DNA of 26,622 nucleotides from Streptomyces rubellomurinus (lineage in GTDB: Bacteria > Actinomycetota > Actinomycetes > Streptomycetales > Streptomycetaceae): assembly GCF_000961885.1 (NCBI RefSeq), contig NZ_JZKH01000098.1, positions 1 to 26,622 on the forward strand, written 5' to 3'. The stretch's first letter is position 1. The number at the start of each line of letters is the position of its first letter. Positions 13,177-21,488 of the stretch are shown here, one piece after another. A program made the position numbers and the translations under genes. A model generated the notes under the pieces. It ran no database searches and was not told where the DNA came from. It saw nothing but the letters and a program-made list of their open reading frames with translations.

Positions 13177-14487
13177 ATGACCGCGCAGCCGCTGCGGATT
13201 GCCCTGTTGTCGTACCGCGGGGACCCCTTCTGCGGCGGTCAGGGCGTGTACGTACGGCACCTCTCCCGCGAGCTGGCCCGGCTCGGCCACCACGTGGACG
13301 TGATCGGCGCCCAGCCGTACCCCGTGCTGGACGAGGTGGACGGCCCCGGCTCGGTGCGCCTGGTCGAACTGCCCAGCCTGGACCTCTACCGCGCCGACGA
13401 CCCCTTCCGCACCCCCGCCCGCGCGGAGTTCCGCGGCGCGGTGGACGCCCTGGAGTTCGCCACCATGCGCACCGGCGGCTTCCCCGAGCCGCTGACCTTC
13501 TCGCTGCGCGCCCGCCAGTACCTGGCCGCCCACAAGGGCCGCTACGACGTGGTGCACGACAACCAGACCCTCGGCTACGGCCTGCTGGGCCTGGCCCGGC
13601 ACGGCTTCCCGCTGGTCACCACGATCCATCACCCGATCACCGTGGACCGGCGGTTGGAGCTGGACGCGGCCACCACCCGGGTCAAGCGCCTCTCGCTGCG
13701 CCGCTGGTACGCCTTCACCCGGATGCAGCGCCGGGTCGCCGCCCGGCTGGACCACGTGCTGACCGTCTCCGGCACCTCGAAGCGGGAGATCGCCGAGCAC
13801 CTGGGCGCCGCGCCGGGCGCGATCTCGGTGGTACCGATCGGCGCCGACACCCGGCTCTGGTCCCCGTCCGACGCGGTGGCCCGGGTGCCGGGGCGGATCG
13901 TCACCACCTCCAGCGCGGACGTCCCGCTCAAGGGCCTGGTGTACCTGGTCGAGGCGCTGGCCAAGGTGCGCACCGAGCGGGATGCGCACCTGGTCGTCGT
14001 CGGCAAGCCGCAGAAGGACGACGGGCCGGTGGCCGACGCGGTGCGGCGCTTCGGGCTGGCGGAGCACATCGAGTTCCGCACCGGCCTGAGCGACGCCGAG
14101 CTGGTCGACCTGTACCGCTCGGCCGAGGTGGCCTGCGTCCCCTCCCTGTACGAGGGCTTCTCGCTGCCCGCCGCCGAGGCGATGGCCACCGGCACCCCGC
14201 TGGTCGCCACCACCGGCGGCGCGATCCCCGAGGTGGCCGGCCCGGACGGCGAGACCTGCCTGGCCGTGCCGCCGGGTGAGGCGGACGTGCTGGCGGCGGC
14301 CCTCGGCCGGCTGCTGGACGACCCGGAGCTGCGCGCCCGGCTCGGCGCGGCCGGCCGGGAGCGGGTGCTGGCCCGGTTCACCTGGGAGCGGGCCGCCGAA
14401 CTGACCGCCGAGGCGTACCGCGCCGCGATCGCCACCGGCGTCGGCGCCCGGGCCCGCTCGGGGCCCGGCTGGCGGTACGTGGCCTGA
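13177..14487 (+). CDS. GT4-family (GT-B fold) glycosyltransferase
   Basis: The product is 436 residues from ATG 13177, with GAGG 9 bases upstream. The N-terminal Rossmann half has the glycine loop GGQGVYVRHLSRELARLGHH, where acceptor or donor phosphates bind. The C-terminal half has the donor-binding segment and the EX7E motif EGFSLPAAE (Glu326 and Glu334), followed by GTPLVATTGGAIPEV. GT4 enzymes are retaining and use nucleotide-activated sugars or sugar phosphates. There is no signal peptide, so it acts at the cytosolic membrane face. It heads a plus-strand group with a methyltransferase and a toroid protein, suggesting synthesis and methylation of a glycolipid or polysaccharide. The acceptor is unknown. 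Confidence 0.9.
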   Translation: MTAQPLRIALLSYRGDPFCGGQGVYVRHLSRELARLGHHVDVIGAQPYPVLDEVDGPGSVRLVELPSLDLYRADDPFRTPARAEFRGAVDALEFATMRTGGFPEPLTFSLRARQYLAAHKGRYDVVHDNQTLGYGLLGLARHGFPLVTTIHHPITVDRRLELDAATTRVKRLSLRRWYAFTRMQRRVAARLDHVLTVSGTSKREIAEHLGAAPGAISVVPIGADTRLWSPSDAVARVPGRIVTTSSADVPLKGLVYLVEALAKVRTERDAHLVVVGKPQKDDGPVADAVRRFGLAEHIEFRTGLSDAELVDLYRSAEVACVPSLYEGFSLPAAEAMATGTPLVATTGGAIPEVAGPDGETCLAVPPGEADVLAAALGRLLDDPELRARLGAAGRERVLARFTWERAAELTAEAYRAAIATGVGARARSGPGWRYVA

Positions 14488-14493
14488 GCGACC

Positions 14494-14559
14494 GCTCGTA
14501 CCGCCCTCGTACCGTCCTCGTACGGTCCTCCGACCGCCCTCGTACCGTCCTCCGACCGC
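14494..14559 (+). repeat. Six tandem 11-bp repeats
   Basis: Six units of exactly 11 bp, variants of CCTCGTACCGT and CCTCCGACCGC, start 6 bases after the glycosyltransferase stop. A short hairpin follows (CGGCCC at 14561-14566 with GGGCCG at 14574-14579) and may be a weak terminator. The rest of the gap to 14659 holds the next gene's leader with GGGAG as ribosome site. Confidence 0.9.
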
Positions 14560-14659
14560 CCGGCCCCGGTGCCGGGCCGAGAGCTCGAGTCCCGCAACGT
14601 GCGCACGACCTGACGAACCGTCAGGAGCGCCTGGTAGCAGTAGGAATGGGAGCCCCGCA

Positions 14660-15400
14660 GTGCTGACCGTCGATTTCTCGCGCTTCCCGCTCGCCCCCGG
14701 CGACCGGGTGCTCGACCTGGGCTGCGGCGGGGGCCGGCACGCGTTCGAGTGCTACCGCCGCGGCGCCAACGTGGTCGCCCTCGACCAGAACGCCGAGGAG
14801 ATCGCCGAGGTCAAGAAGTGGTTCGCCGCGATGGAGCAGGCCGGCGAGGCCCCCGAGGGCGCCTCGGCGGTCGCCATGGAGGGCAACGCGCTGGCGCTGC
14901 CGTTCGAGGACGGCTACTTCGACAAGATCATCATCTCCGAGGTGATGGAGCACATACCCGATGACCGGGGCGTGCTCGCCGAGATGTTCCGGGTGCTCAA
15001 GCCGGGCGGGCTGCTCGCCGTCACCGTGCCGCGCTGGCTGCCGGAGAAGATCTGCTGGGCGCTGTCCGACGAGTACCACGAGGTCGAGGGCGGCCACATC
15101 CGGATCTACCGGGGCGACGAACTGCTCGGCAAGCTCAAGGACGCCGGCCTGGAGCCGTACGGCACCCACCACGCGCACGCGCTGCACTCGCCGTACTGGT
15201 GGATCAAGTGCGCGGTGGGCGTCGACAACGACAAGGCGCTGCCGGTCAAGGCCTACCACCAGCTGCTGGTCTGGGACATCGTCGGCACCCCGGTGATCAG
15301 CAGCCTCACCAAGGCTGCCGAGAAGGCGCTCAACCCGCTCATCGGCAAGAGCTTCGTCGCGTACGCCTCCAAGCCGCAGCAGCCGAAGGCGACGGCATGA
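14660..15400 (+). CDS. Class I SAM-dependent methyltransferase
   Basis: The product is 246 residues from GTG 14660, with GGGAG 7 bases upstream. Motif I VLDLGCGGGRHAFECYRRGA (about 17-36) and the acidic loop VVALDQN bind S-adenosylmethionine. The motif II/III regions are DGYFDKIIISEVMEHIPD and EMFRVLKPGGLLAVTVP. The sequence resembles small-molecule methyltransferases of the UbiE/Methyltransf_11 type. The C-terminal third, with HALHSPYWWIKCAVG, is less conserved and probably holds the substrate. It overlaps the next gene as ATGA, so the two products are made together. Substrate unknown; the context suggests a glycan or lipid-linked acceptor. Confidence 0.9.
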   Translation: MLTVDFSRFPLAPGDRVLDLGCGGGRHAFECYRRGANVVALDQNAEEIAEVKKWFAAMEQAGEAPEGASAVAMEGNALALPFEDGYFDKIIISEVMEHIPDDRGVLAEMFRVLKPGGLLAVTVPRWLPEKICWALSDEYHEVEGGHIRIYRGDELLGKLKDAGLEPYGTHHAHALHSPYWWIKCAVGVDNDKALPVKAYHQLLVWDIVGTPVISSLTKAAEKALNPLIGKSFVAYASKPQQPKATA

Positions 15401-16458
15401 CCGCCGCCGTCCCCGAGGTGCTGCTGCTCGACGGGGTGCTGGACGCCGAGCAGGCCGCCGACACCGTCCGCAGCATCCTGGCCGAGCAGCGGCCGGACGG
15501 CGCCATCCCGTGGTTCGCCGGCCACCACCTCGACCCGTGGGACCACACCGAGGCCGCGATGGCCCTCGACACGGCCGGCGAGCACGCCGCCGCCGAGGCC
15601 GCCTACCGCTGGCTCGTCGGCGCGCAGAACCCGGACGGCTCCTGGTACGCCGCGTACACCGACGGCGAGGTCACCGACCGGGCCAAGGAGAGCAACTTCT
15701 GCGCGTACATCGCGGTCGGGATCTGGCACCACCACCTCAGCACCGGCGACGACGCCTTCCTGGAGTGGGTCTGGCCGGCCGTCCGGCGGGCGCTGGACTT
15801 CATCGTCGGCCTGCGGCTGCCCGGCGGCCCGATCGCCTGGCGGGTCGACGAGGACGGCGCCGCCACCCAGGAGGCGCTGCTCACCGGTTCGTCCAGCATC
15901 CTGCACGCGCTGCGCTGCGGTCTGGCCATCGCCGAGTACCTGGAAGAGCCGCAGCCCGACTGGGAGTTGGCGGCCGGGCGGCTGCGGCACGCGATCGCCC
16001 ACCACCCCGAGCGGTTCCTCGACAAGGACCGCTACTCGATGGACTGGTACTACCCGGTGCTCGGCACCGGCCTGCGCGGCGACGCGGCGCTGGCCCGGAT
16101 CGAGCGCGACTGGGAGCGCTTCGTCGTCCCCGGCCTCGGCGTGCGCTGCGTCAGCGACCGCCCCTGGGTGACCGGCGGCGAGAGCGCCGAACTCGCCCTC
16201 GCGCTGTGGGCGATCGGGCAGTCCGACCGCGCCGTGGACATCCTGCGCTGGATCCAGCGGCACCTGCGGCACGAGGACGGCTCGTACTGGACCGGGTACG
16301 TCTTCGAGGACGACGCGATCTGGCCGGAGGAGCGCACCACCTGGACGGCCGGGGCGCTGCTGCTCGCGGTGGCCGCGCTCGGCGGGGACCCGGCGACCGT
16401 CGCGGTCTTCGGCGGGGAGCAGCTGCCCGCCGGGCTGGTGGTCCAGGACTGCTGCTGA
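15397..16458 (+). CDS. Cytosolic alpha/alpha-toroid protein (prenyltransferase-like by fold only)
   Basis: The product is 353 residues from ATG 15397, overlapping the methyltransferase stop. No signal peptide or membrane helix is seen. Repeats typical of alpha/alpha toroids recur: RPDGAIPWFAGHHLDPWDHT, GAQNPDGSWYAAY, HEDGSYWTGYVFEDD and RTTWTAGALLLAVAAL. The many Trp, His and Asp residues at helix ends suggest a carbohydrate-binding groove as in six-hairpin glycosidases. There is no DxDD or DDxxD terpene motif, so the usual label prenyltransferase is doubtful. Its tight coupling to a glycosyltransferase and methyltransferase favours a glycan-processing or glycan-binding role. It ends in a short QDCC tail. 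Confidence 0.85.
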   Translation: MTAAVPEVLLLDGVLDAEQAADTVRSILAEQRPDGAIPWFAGHHLDPWDHTEAAMALDTAGEHAAAEAAYRWLVGAQNPDGSWYAAYTDGEVTDRAKESNFCAYIAVGIWHHHLSTGDDAFLEWVWPAVRRALDFIVGLRLPGGPIAWRVDEDGAATQEALLTGSSSILHALRCGLAIAEYLEEPQPDWELAAGRLRHAIAHHPERFLDKDRYSMDWYYPVLGTGLRGDAALARIERDWERFVVPGLGVRCVSDRPWVTGGESAELALALWAIGQSDRAVDILRWIQRHLRHEDGSYWTGYVFEDDAIWPEERTTWTAGALLLAVAALGGDPATVAVFGGEQLPAGLVVQDCC

Positions 16459-16478
16459 GCGCGGAGCCCGCAGACACG

Positions 16479-16526
16479 ACGACGAAGGGGCGGGACCGGA
16501 TCTCTCCGGTCCCGCCCCTTCGTCGT
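16479..16526. terminator. Strong bidirectional terminator
   Basis: Arms of 22 bp (16479-16500 and 16505-16526), fully complementary, with loop TCTC. They flank GGGGCGGGACCGGA and its complement. Placed between convergent genes, it can stop transcription from both sides. Confidence 0.92.
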
Positions 16527-16548
16527 TCCTGCTCGGGCCCAGCCGGCG

Positions 16549-17463
16549 TCAGCCGCGCTGGATGCCCGTGGTGTCGGCCAGCACGCCCTGGGTGCCGTCC
16601 TGCAGCTGGGCGACCAGCGCGGCGCCGCGCTGCTCGACCGCCAGGTACCAGGTGCCGGGCACGAGCTCGCCGACCGGGGCACCGGCCGGGTTGTCCTTCG
16701 GCGCCAGCGGGCGCGGGGCCGGGACGGCGAACCAGAACGGCTGGAAGTCCGCCGCCGGAGCGGTCGGCTGCGGCTGCTGCACGGCCGGCGCCGGGGTCGG
16801 CTGCGGGGCGGCGGCGTCCTGCGGCTGGCCGGGCTGCGCCGGCTGGCCGGCACCGGGGTAGCCGTAGCCGCCGGCGGCGGGCTGGCCGCCGAACGCCGGG
16901 TCGTGGCCCTGCGCCGGGTAGCCGTACTGGCCGGGGGCGCCCGGCGCACCCGGGTGGCCGGGCTGGCCCGGCACCGGGTAGCCGCCCGGGAACGGCGCGG
17001 CCGGACGGTCGGTGGTCAGCGGCGCCTTCAGCGCGGGCACCAGCGGCGAGGCCGCGGCCGCACCGGCCAGCACGATCAGCGAGATGAAGCCGAGCCAGGC
17101 GCCGAAGCCGTGGCCGAAGGCGTTGCTGTTCGGGCCGCCGCCCAGCGACCAGACCGAGGTCCAGAGCGCGGCGACGGCGAACCCGACGCCCCACTGGTCC
17201 AGCCGGAGGCCGAGCACCTGACGGGTGGCGGCGGCCGGGCCCTGGAAGCGCTGCACCAGGATCAGCACCGCGGCGAGGATGCCGAGGAGGTAGATCGAGG
17301 GGAGGACGGGGAACAGCTCGGTGCTCCACGCGTTCAGCGAAGAGGGGCAGTACGGGCTACCGCCGCAGTCGACGGTGCGGTACGGCAGGAAGGAGGCGAT
17401 GAAGAGCAGGACGGCCCCGCCTGCGACGGCGGCGTCTCCCCTGGTGAGAGCGCGCAGATTCAC
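16549..17463 (-). CDS. Four-helix membrane protein with Pro/Gly-rich tail (DUF5336-like)
   Basis: The product is 304 residues from GTG 17463, with GAGGGG 7 bases upstream. It has four hydrophobic helices in the first ~150 residues (AAVAGGAVLLFIASFLPY, SIYLLGILAAVLILVQ, WGVGFAVAALWTSVWS, GFISLIVLAGAAAASPLV). A first exported loop contains two cysteines in VDCGGSPYCPSS. A low-complexity cytosolic tail with GYPxPGQPG and YGYPA repeats follows, then a short folded end (GTWYLAVEQRGAALVAQLQ). Actinobacterial DUF5336 proteins have this form. The tail is typical of proteins that cluster or scaffold at the membrane. No enzymatic motif is seen. Confidence 0.8.
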   Translation of the reverse strand: MNLRALTRGDAAVAGGAVLLFIASFLPYRTVDCGGSPYCPSSLNAWSTELFPVLPSIYLLGILAAVLILVQRFQGPAAATRQVLGLRLDQWGVGFAVAALWTSVWSLGGGPNSNAFGHGFGAWLGFISLIVLAGAAAASPLVPALKAPLTTDRPAAPFPGGYPVPGQPGHPGAPGAPGQYGYPAQGHDPAFGGQPAAGGYGYPGAGQPAQPGQPQDAAAPQPTPAPAVQQPQPTAPAADFQPFWFAVPAPRPLAPKDNPAGAPVGELVPGTWYLAVEQRGAALVAQLQDGTQGVLADTTGIQRG

Positions 17464-17558
17464 TTACGTTCCCCTCGTTGACGTGTCGTGGACGGCGATT
17501 CGTGCGGTCGGGCTGACCGGCCGAAACCCCCGAACGGACCAGAAGCCTAGGCCCAACC

Positions 17559-17581
17559 GTCCTGCCGGTGCACGGCGGGAC
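17559..17581 (-). terminator. Hairpin downstream of the amidase gene
   Basis: GTCCTGCCG pairs with CGGCGGGAC (one T-G position) around loop GTGCA. It lies between the amidase stop and the next leftward gene. The rest of the 197-bp gap holds that gene's promoter region and no ORF I trust. Confidence 0.5.
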
Positions 17582-17660
17582 CGGGAACGGGGCGAATTCG
17601 TTGCAAACCGCGCGAGCCGGGAGCGTCCGCGCCCCGTCCCCGCACGGGCCTCGACTTGCC

Positions 17661-18638
17661 CTACCGGGTGGTCAGAAAAGCCGTCAGAGCGTCGGCGATC
17701 CCCTCGGCCGCCTGCTGGCGCCACTGAGGGTCCGTCATCCGCTTCGCGTCCGTCGAATTGCGCATGTTACCGCACTCGATGAACACCTTGGGGACCGCGG
17801 AGAGGTTGAGTCCGCCCAGGTCCGAGCGGATGTCCAGGCCGTCGTTCGCGGTGTAGTCGGCGTAGGGCTCGCCCGTCGCGGCGCGGAAGTGCTCGCGCAG
17901 CAGCAGGCCGAGCCGGTGCGAGGGTTCGACGATCGCGGAGTTGTCCGCCTTACCCGCGACGACCTTCGCCGGCAGGATCACGTGGAAGCCGCTGCCGCTC
18001 GCCGGACCGCCGTCGCCGTGCACCGAGACCGCGACGTCGGCGTGCGCGTCGGCGCCGGCCCGGGCGCGCTCGTCGATGCACGGGCCCCACGGGCGGTCGC
18101 CGTCCTGCACCAGCACCACCTTGGCGCCGCGGGCGGCCAGCAGGTCGCGGGCGCGGCGGGTCACGTCCAGGGTGTACTCGGCCTCCGTGTAGCCGGAGTT
18201 GGTCTCGGTGCCGGTGGTGTCGCACTCCTTGCGGGCGTTGCCGATGTCGACCTGGCGGTTGATCTCGGTGGGGTGGGAGAAGTTGCCGGGGTTGTGGCCG
18301 GGGTCGAGCACGACGGTGCGGCCGGCGAGGGGCGCGGTGGTGGTGGGGGTGGGCGCCTGGGTCTGGGGCTGGGTCTGGGTCGGCGTCGTGGTGGGGGTGG
18401 CGGCCGGGCTGCTCGGGGTGCTGCCGGCCGGCGGGGGAGCGGCGGGCGGGGAGAGCGGCGCGGTCTCGACGGCGGTCGCCCCGGCCGTGGCGCCGGCCGG
18501 GGCACCCGCCGGGCCGGAGTCGTCCAGGGCCTGCCAGCCCAGCCAGCCCGCCGTGCAGAGCGGAACGACCGCGGCCACCACGGTGGTGAGCCGCAGCAGG
18601 GCGGAGCGGCGGGGCTGGCGGGAGGTCGGGCCGGTCAC
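17661..18638 (-). CDS. N-acetylmuramoyl-L-alanine amidase (Amidase_3), membrane-anchored
   Basis: The product is 325 residues from GTG 18638. An N-terminal signal-anchor (about 17-36, LLRLTTVVAAVVPLCTAGW) is followed by a Pro/Thr/Gln-rich linker with TQTQPQTQ repeats to about 100, then a zinc amidase domain. Zinc ligands and catalytic residues are recognisable: His in VLDPGHN, Glu in TEAEYTLDV, His in VSVHGDG, and the general-base Glu in FIECGNMRN. It would cut the bond between N-acetylmuramic acid and the L-alanine of the stem peptide in the wall. It starts 7 bases after the upstream gene ends, so the two are cotranscribed and probably act together at the envelope. Confidence 0.9.
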   Translation of the reverse strand: MTGPTSRQPRRSALLRLTTVVAAVVPLCTAGWLGWQALDDSGPAGAPAGATAGATAVETAPLSPPAAPPPAGSTPSSPAATPTTTPTQTQPQTQAPTPTTTAPLAGRTVVLDPGHNPGNFSHPTEINRQVDIGNARKECDTTGTETNSGYTEAEYTLDVTRRARDLLAARGAKVVLVQDGDRPWGPCIDERARAGADAHADVAVSVHGDGGPASGSGFHVILPAKVVAGKADNSAIVEPSHRLGLLLREHFRAATGEPYADYTANDGLDIRSDLGGLNLSAVPKVFIECGNMRNSTDAKRMTDPQWRQQAAEGIADALTAFLTTR

Positions 18639-18645
18639 GGGCGGA

Positions 18646-19869
18646 TCAGATCCTGTCCTGGGTCGGCACGGTGAAGCCGTAGGTGGTCGCGATCGGCTTC
18701 CACTTGTTGTTCAGGAAGTCCGTCTTCGCCTTGCTGGCCTGCGAGCTGAGCGAGTCGGCGCGGGTCCGGTCCGCGGTGGTCGGCGCCTTGTCCGAGCAGC
18801 CCTGCTGGGCGATGGCATGCGCCCACGCCGCGTACGACTTGTCGGCGTCGGCCGACAACTGCCAGGCGGACTTCAGCGAGTTCACCGCGTCGGCGCCGCC
18901 CGGCAGGTCCGTGACGGTCAGGTGGGAGAGGTCCGTCAGCAGCGACTGGCGCTGGGCGGCGCCGGTGTCGAAGTCCTTCGCCGCGTTCTCGATGTCCGCC
19001 TTCGACGGGCAGCTGATCACCTTGGCGAGGGCGCTGCCGATCGGGGCCTTCGCGTCCTCGCCCTTGCTGAGCAGGTCGTTCAGCGCCTGCGCCTGGGTCT
19101 GGGCCTGCGGACCGGCGGTGGTCGCGGTCGGGGTCGGCGTCGCGGTCGGCGCGGCGGGGGTGGTGGCGGCGCCGGTCGGCGCGGCGTCCGACCCGGTCGG
19201 GGCGGGCGCGGGCTGCGGGTTGCCGCTCGCGGGGGCCGCCGTGGGCGCGGGGGCGGCCTGGCCGTTCCGGTCGGAGTCGTCGCCGTTGGACGCCAGCAGC
19301 AGGCCGCCGCCGATCGCCAGCACCAGCAGCACGGCGAAGCCGATCAGCAGCGGGGTGCGGCGGTTGGCGGGGCGGTCCTCGTCGTCGGGCTCCGGGTAGC
19401 CGGTCGGGTAGTCGGACCGGTGGTCGGGCCGGTGGTCGGCGGGCTGGTCGGGCTGGGCGGCGTAGCCGGGCGGCGGGCCGGCCGGGGGCGGCGGCGGGTA
19501 GCCCTGCCCGGCCCGGGGCGTTTGCGGGTCCACGTGGGCCGGGAAGGGCGGTGCGGCGGGCGCGGCCGGCGGGAAGTCCGCGGTCGGCGGGTCGTAGCCG
19601 GGCGCGGTGGCCAGGTACGGGCGGGCGCCCAGCGGCGGGCCCTGGTCGCCGACCGCGCCCGCGGCGGGCGGTGGCGCGACCGGGCCGGGCGCGGCCTGCG
19701 GAGCGGGCCGGGGCGTGGCGGGAGGAGTGGCGGCAGGAGCAGCGGGAGGAGCGGCGTCGGGGGCGGGCTCGGCGCCGCCCGGCTGCTGCGGGCCGCGCAC
19801 CCAGCCGCCCGCACCGCCGCGCGCGGTCGGGTCCCAGACCGCCGGAGCGGTGTTGTGCTGGTCCGTCAT
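18646..19869 (-). CDS. Proline-rich bitopic membrane protein with extracellular helical domain
   Basis: The product is 407 residues from ATG 19869. The N-terminal ~165 residues are Pro/Ala/Gly-rich, with YPPPPPAGPPPGY and DHRPDHRSDYPTGYPEPD. One helix follows (RRTPLLIGFAVLLVLAIGGG, about 167-192), then a Thr/Pro/Ala stalk. The exported C-terminal domain (about 265-407) is predicted helical with many charged residues, including SLLTDLSHLTVTDLPGGADA and SYAAWAHAIAQQGCSD. It has two cysteines (ISCPS, QGCSD) that could form a disulfide. I do not recognise the domain. Being cotranscribed with a wall amidase, it may localise or control that enzyme; this is inference. In layout it resembles the partial protein at the left edge. 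Confidence 0.8.
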   Translation of the reverse strand: MTDQHNTAPAVWDPTARGGAGGWVRGPQQPGGAEPAPDAAPPAAPAATPPATPRPAPQAAPGPVAPPPAAGAVGDQGPPLGARPYLATAPGYDPPTADFPPAAPAAPPFPAHVDPQTPRAGQGYPPPPPAGPPPGYAAQPDQPADHRPDHRSDYPTGYPEPDDEDRPANRRTPLLIGFAVLLVLAIGGGLLLASNGDDSDRNGQAAPAPTAAPASGNPQPAPAPTGSDAAPTGAATTPAAPTATPTPTATTAGPQAQTQAQALNDLLSKGEDAKAPIGSALAKVISCPSKADIENAAKDFDTGAAQRQSLLTDLSHLTVTDLPGGADAVNSLKSAWQLSADADKSYAAWAHAIAQQGCSDKAPTTADRTRADSLSSQASKAKTDFLNNKWKPIATTYGFTVPTQDRI

Positions 19870-19890
19870 GTGCCGCTAGCCCCCACCGTC

Positions 19891-19976
19891 CGCCGATGCT
19901 CTGCCTGGTGCCGCGCGGACACCGTACCGTTCGAGCCCCCGCCCGACAGCCCCGGCACGACGTTAGAGCATCGGCG
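19891..19976. promoter_or_regulatory. Perfect 12-bp inverted repeat, 62 bp apart
   Basis: CGCCGATGCTCT (19891-19902) and AGAGCATCGGCG (19965-19976) flank the presumed promoter of the proline-rich protein gene. The spacing suits a looped operator pair or a large RNA hairpin. Confidence 0.6.
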
Positions 19977-20013
19977 CGGGGCCGTGGGGCCGATCGGGTG
20001 AGAGCGGTGCCGT

Positions 20014-20046
20014 GAACAGGCCGGGAACAGGCCGGGAACAGACCGG
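20014..20046. repeat. Three tandem 11-bp repeats
   Basis: GAACAGGCCGG twice, then GAACAGACCGG, lies between the methyltransferase stop and the inverted repeat above. No function is evident. Confidence 0.9.
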
Positions 20047-20059
20047 GGTCAGGGCCGAG

Positions 20060-20758
<699 letters not shown>

Positions 20759-20777
20759 CTACTCGACGGTAGCGCCG

Positions 20778-21300
20778 GCCGTCCGCGCGGGCCGGGCGGC
20801 CGGAAGGCCTGCGCCGGGTACGGGAGCAGTGGCTGTGGGCGCGGGCCGCGCGCTCGTGTGGAGCATGAACGGTGCCGCGGCTGACCTGCTCCGGGCCCCG
20901 GCCGGCGGTCCGCTCGCACCCCCCGGGCGGCCTCGCCCCCGGCGCGCGGGACCGGCCCGCGGGACCGGCCCGCGGCGGCGGCCGTCCGCCGGGGCCGGGC
21001 GGCCGGAAGGCCTGCGCCGGGTACGGGAGCAGTGGCTGTGGGCGCGGGCCGCGCGCTCGTGTGGACCATGACCGATGCCGCGGCCGACCTGCTCCGGGCC
21101 CCGGCCGGCGGTCCGCTCGCACCCCCGGGAGGCCTCGCCCCCGGCTCGCGCGCTCGTGTCGACCATGACCGATGCCGCGGCTGACCTGCTCCGGGCTCCG
21201 GCCGGCGGTCCGCTCGCACCCCCGGGCGGCCTCGCCCCCGGCCCGCGGGACCGGCTCGGGGCGGGGGCCGTCCGCGCGGGCCGGGTGCTCGCCCGGGGCG
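20778..21300. repeat. Long imperfect tandem repeat array (203-bp and 97-bp periods)
   Basis: Copy A (20778-20980) and copy B (from 20981) start GCCGTCCGC and share the path GGCCGGAAGGCCTGCGCC...GGGAGCAGTGGCTGTGGG with a 203-bp period. Copy C (about 21148-21267) repeats only the right half at a 97-bp offset. A partial fourth start (GCCGTCCGCGCGGGCC) lies at 21268. Each copy holds a plus-strand ATG (20865, 21068, 21165) that would begin M-(T/N)-(D/G)-AAADLLRAPAGGPL, but no ribosome site or long reading frame follows. The last part of the gap (21301-21488) has no gene I can support. Confidence 0.9.
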
Positions 21301-21488
21301 ACTCGGTGGGCGGCGCCGACGATGCGCCGCCGTGGATCGCCGCGTCCGGCCGCTGGACGCCCCCCCGGCGCGGTGCGCCGCAGCCCCTTCGCAGGCGAGA
21401 CGAACGCGACCGTCGGGTTCCACCGGATCCGCCCGGGGGAGTCCCTTCTCGCACTTCACCCCCGCCGGGCACGGGCGGCGGCTCGGGC

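Noticed and set aside
15397..16458. Terpene cyclase or true prenyltransferase
   Set aside because: The toroid fold is suggested by its repeats, but neither DxDD nor DDxxD catalytic motifs are present, and the genes around it concern glycans.
20778..21300. CRISPR array
   Set aside because: Units are about 100-200 bp without short conserved repeats separated by unique spacers, and no cas gene is present.
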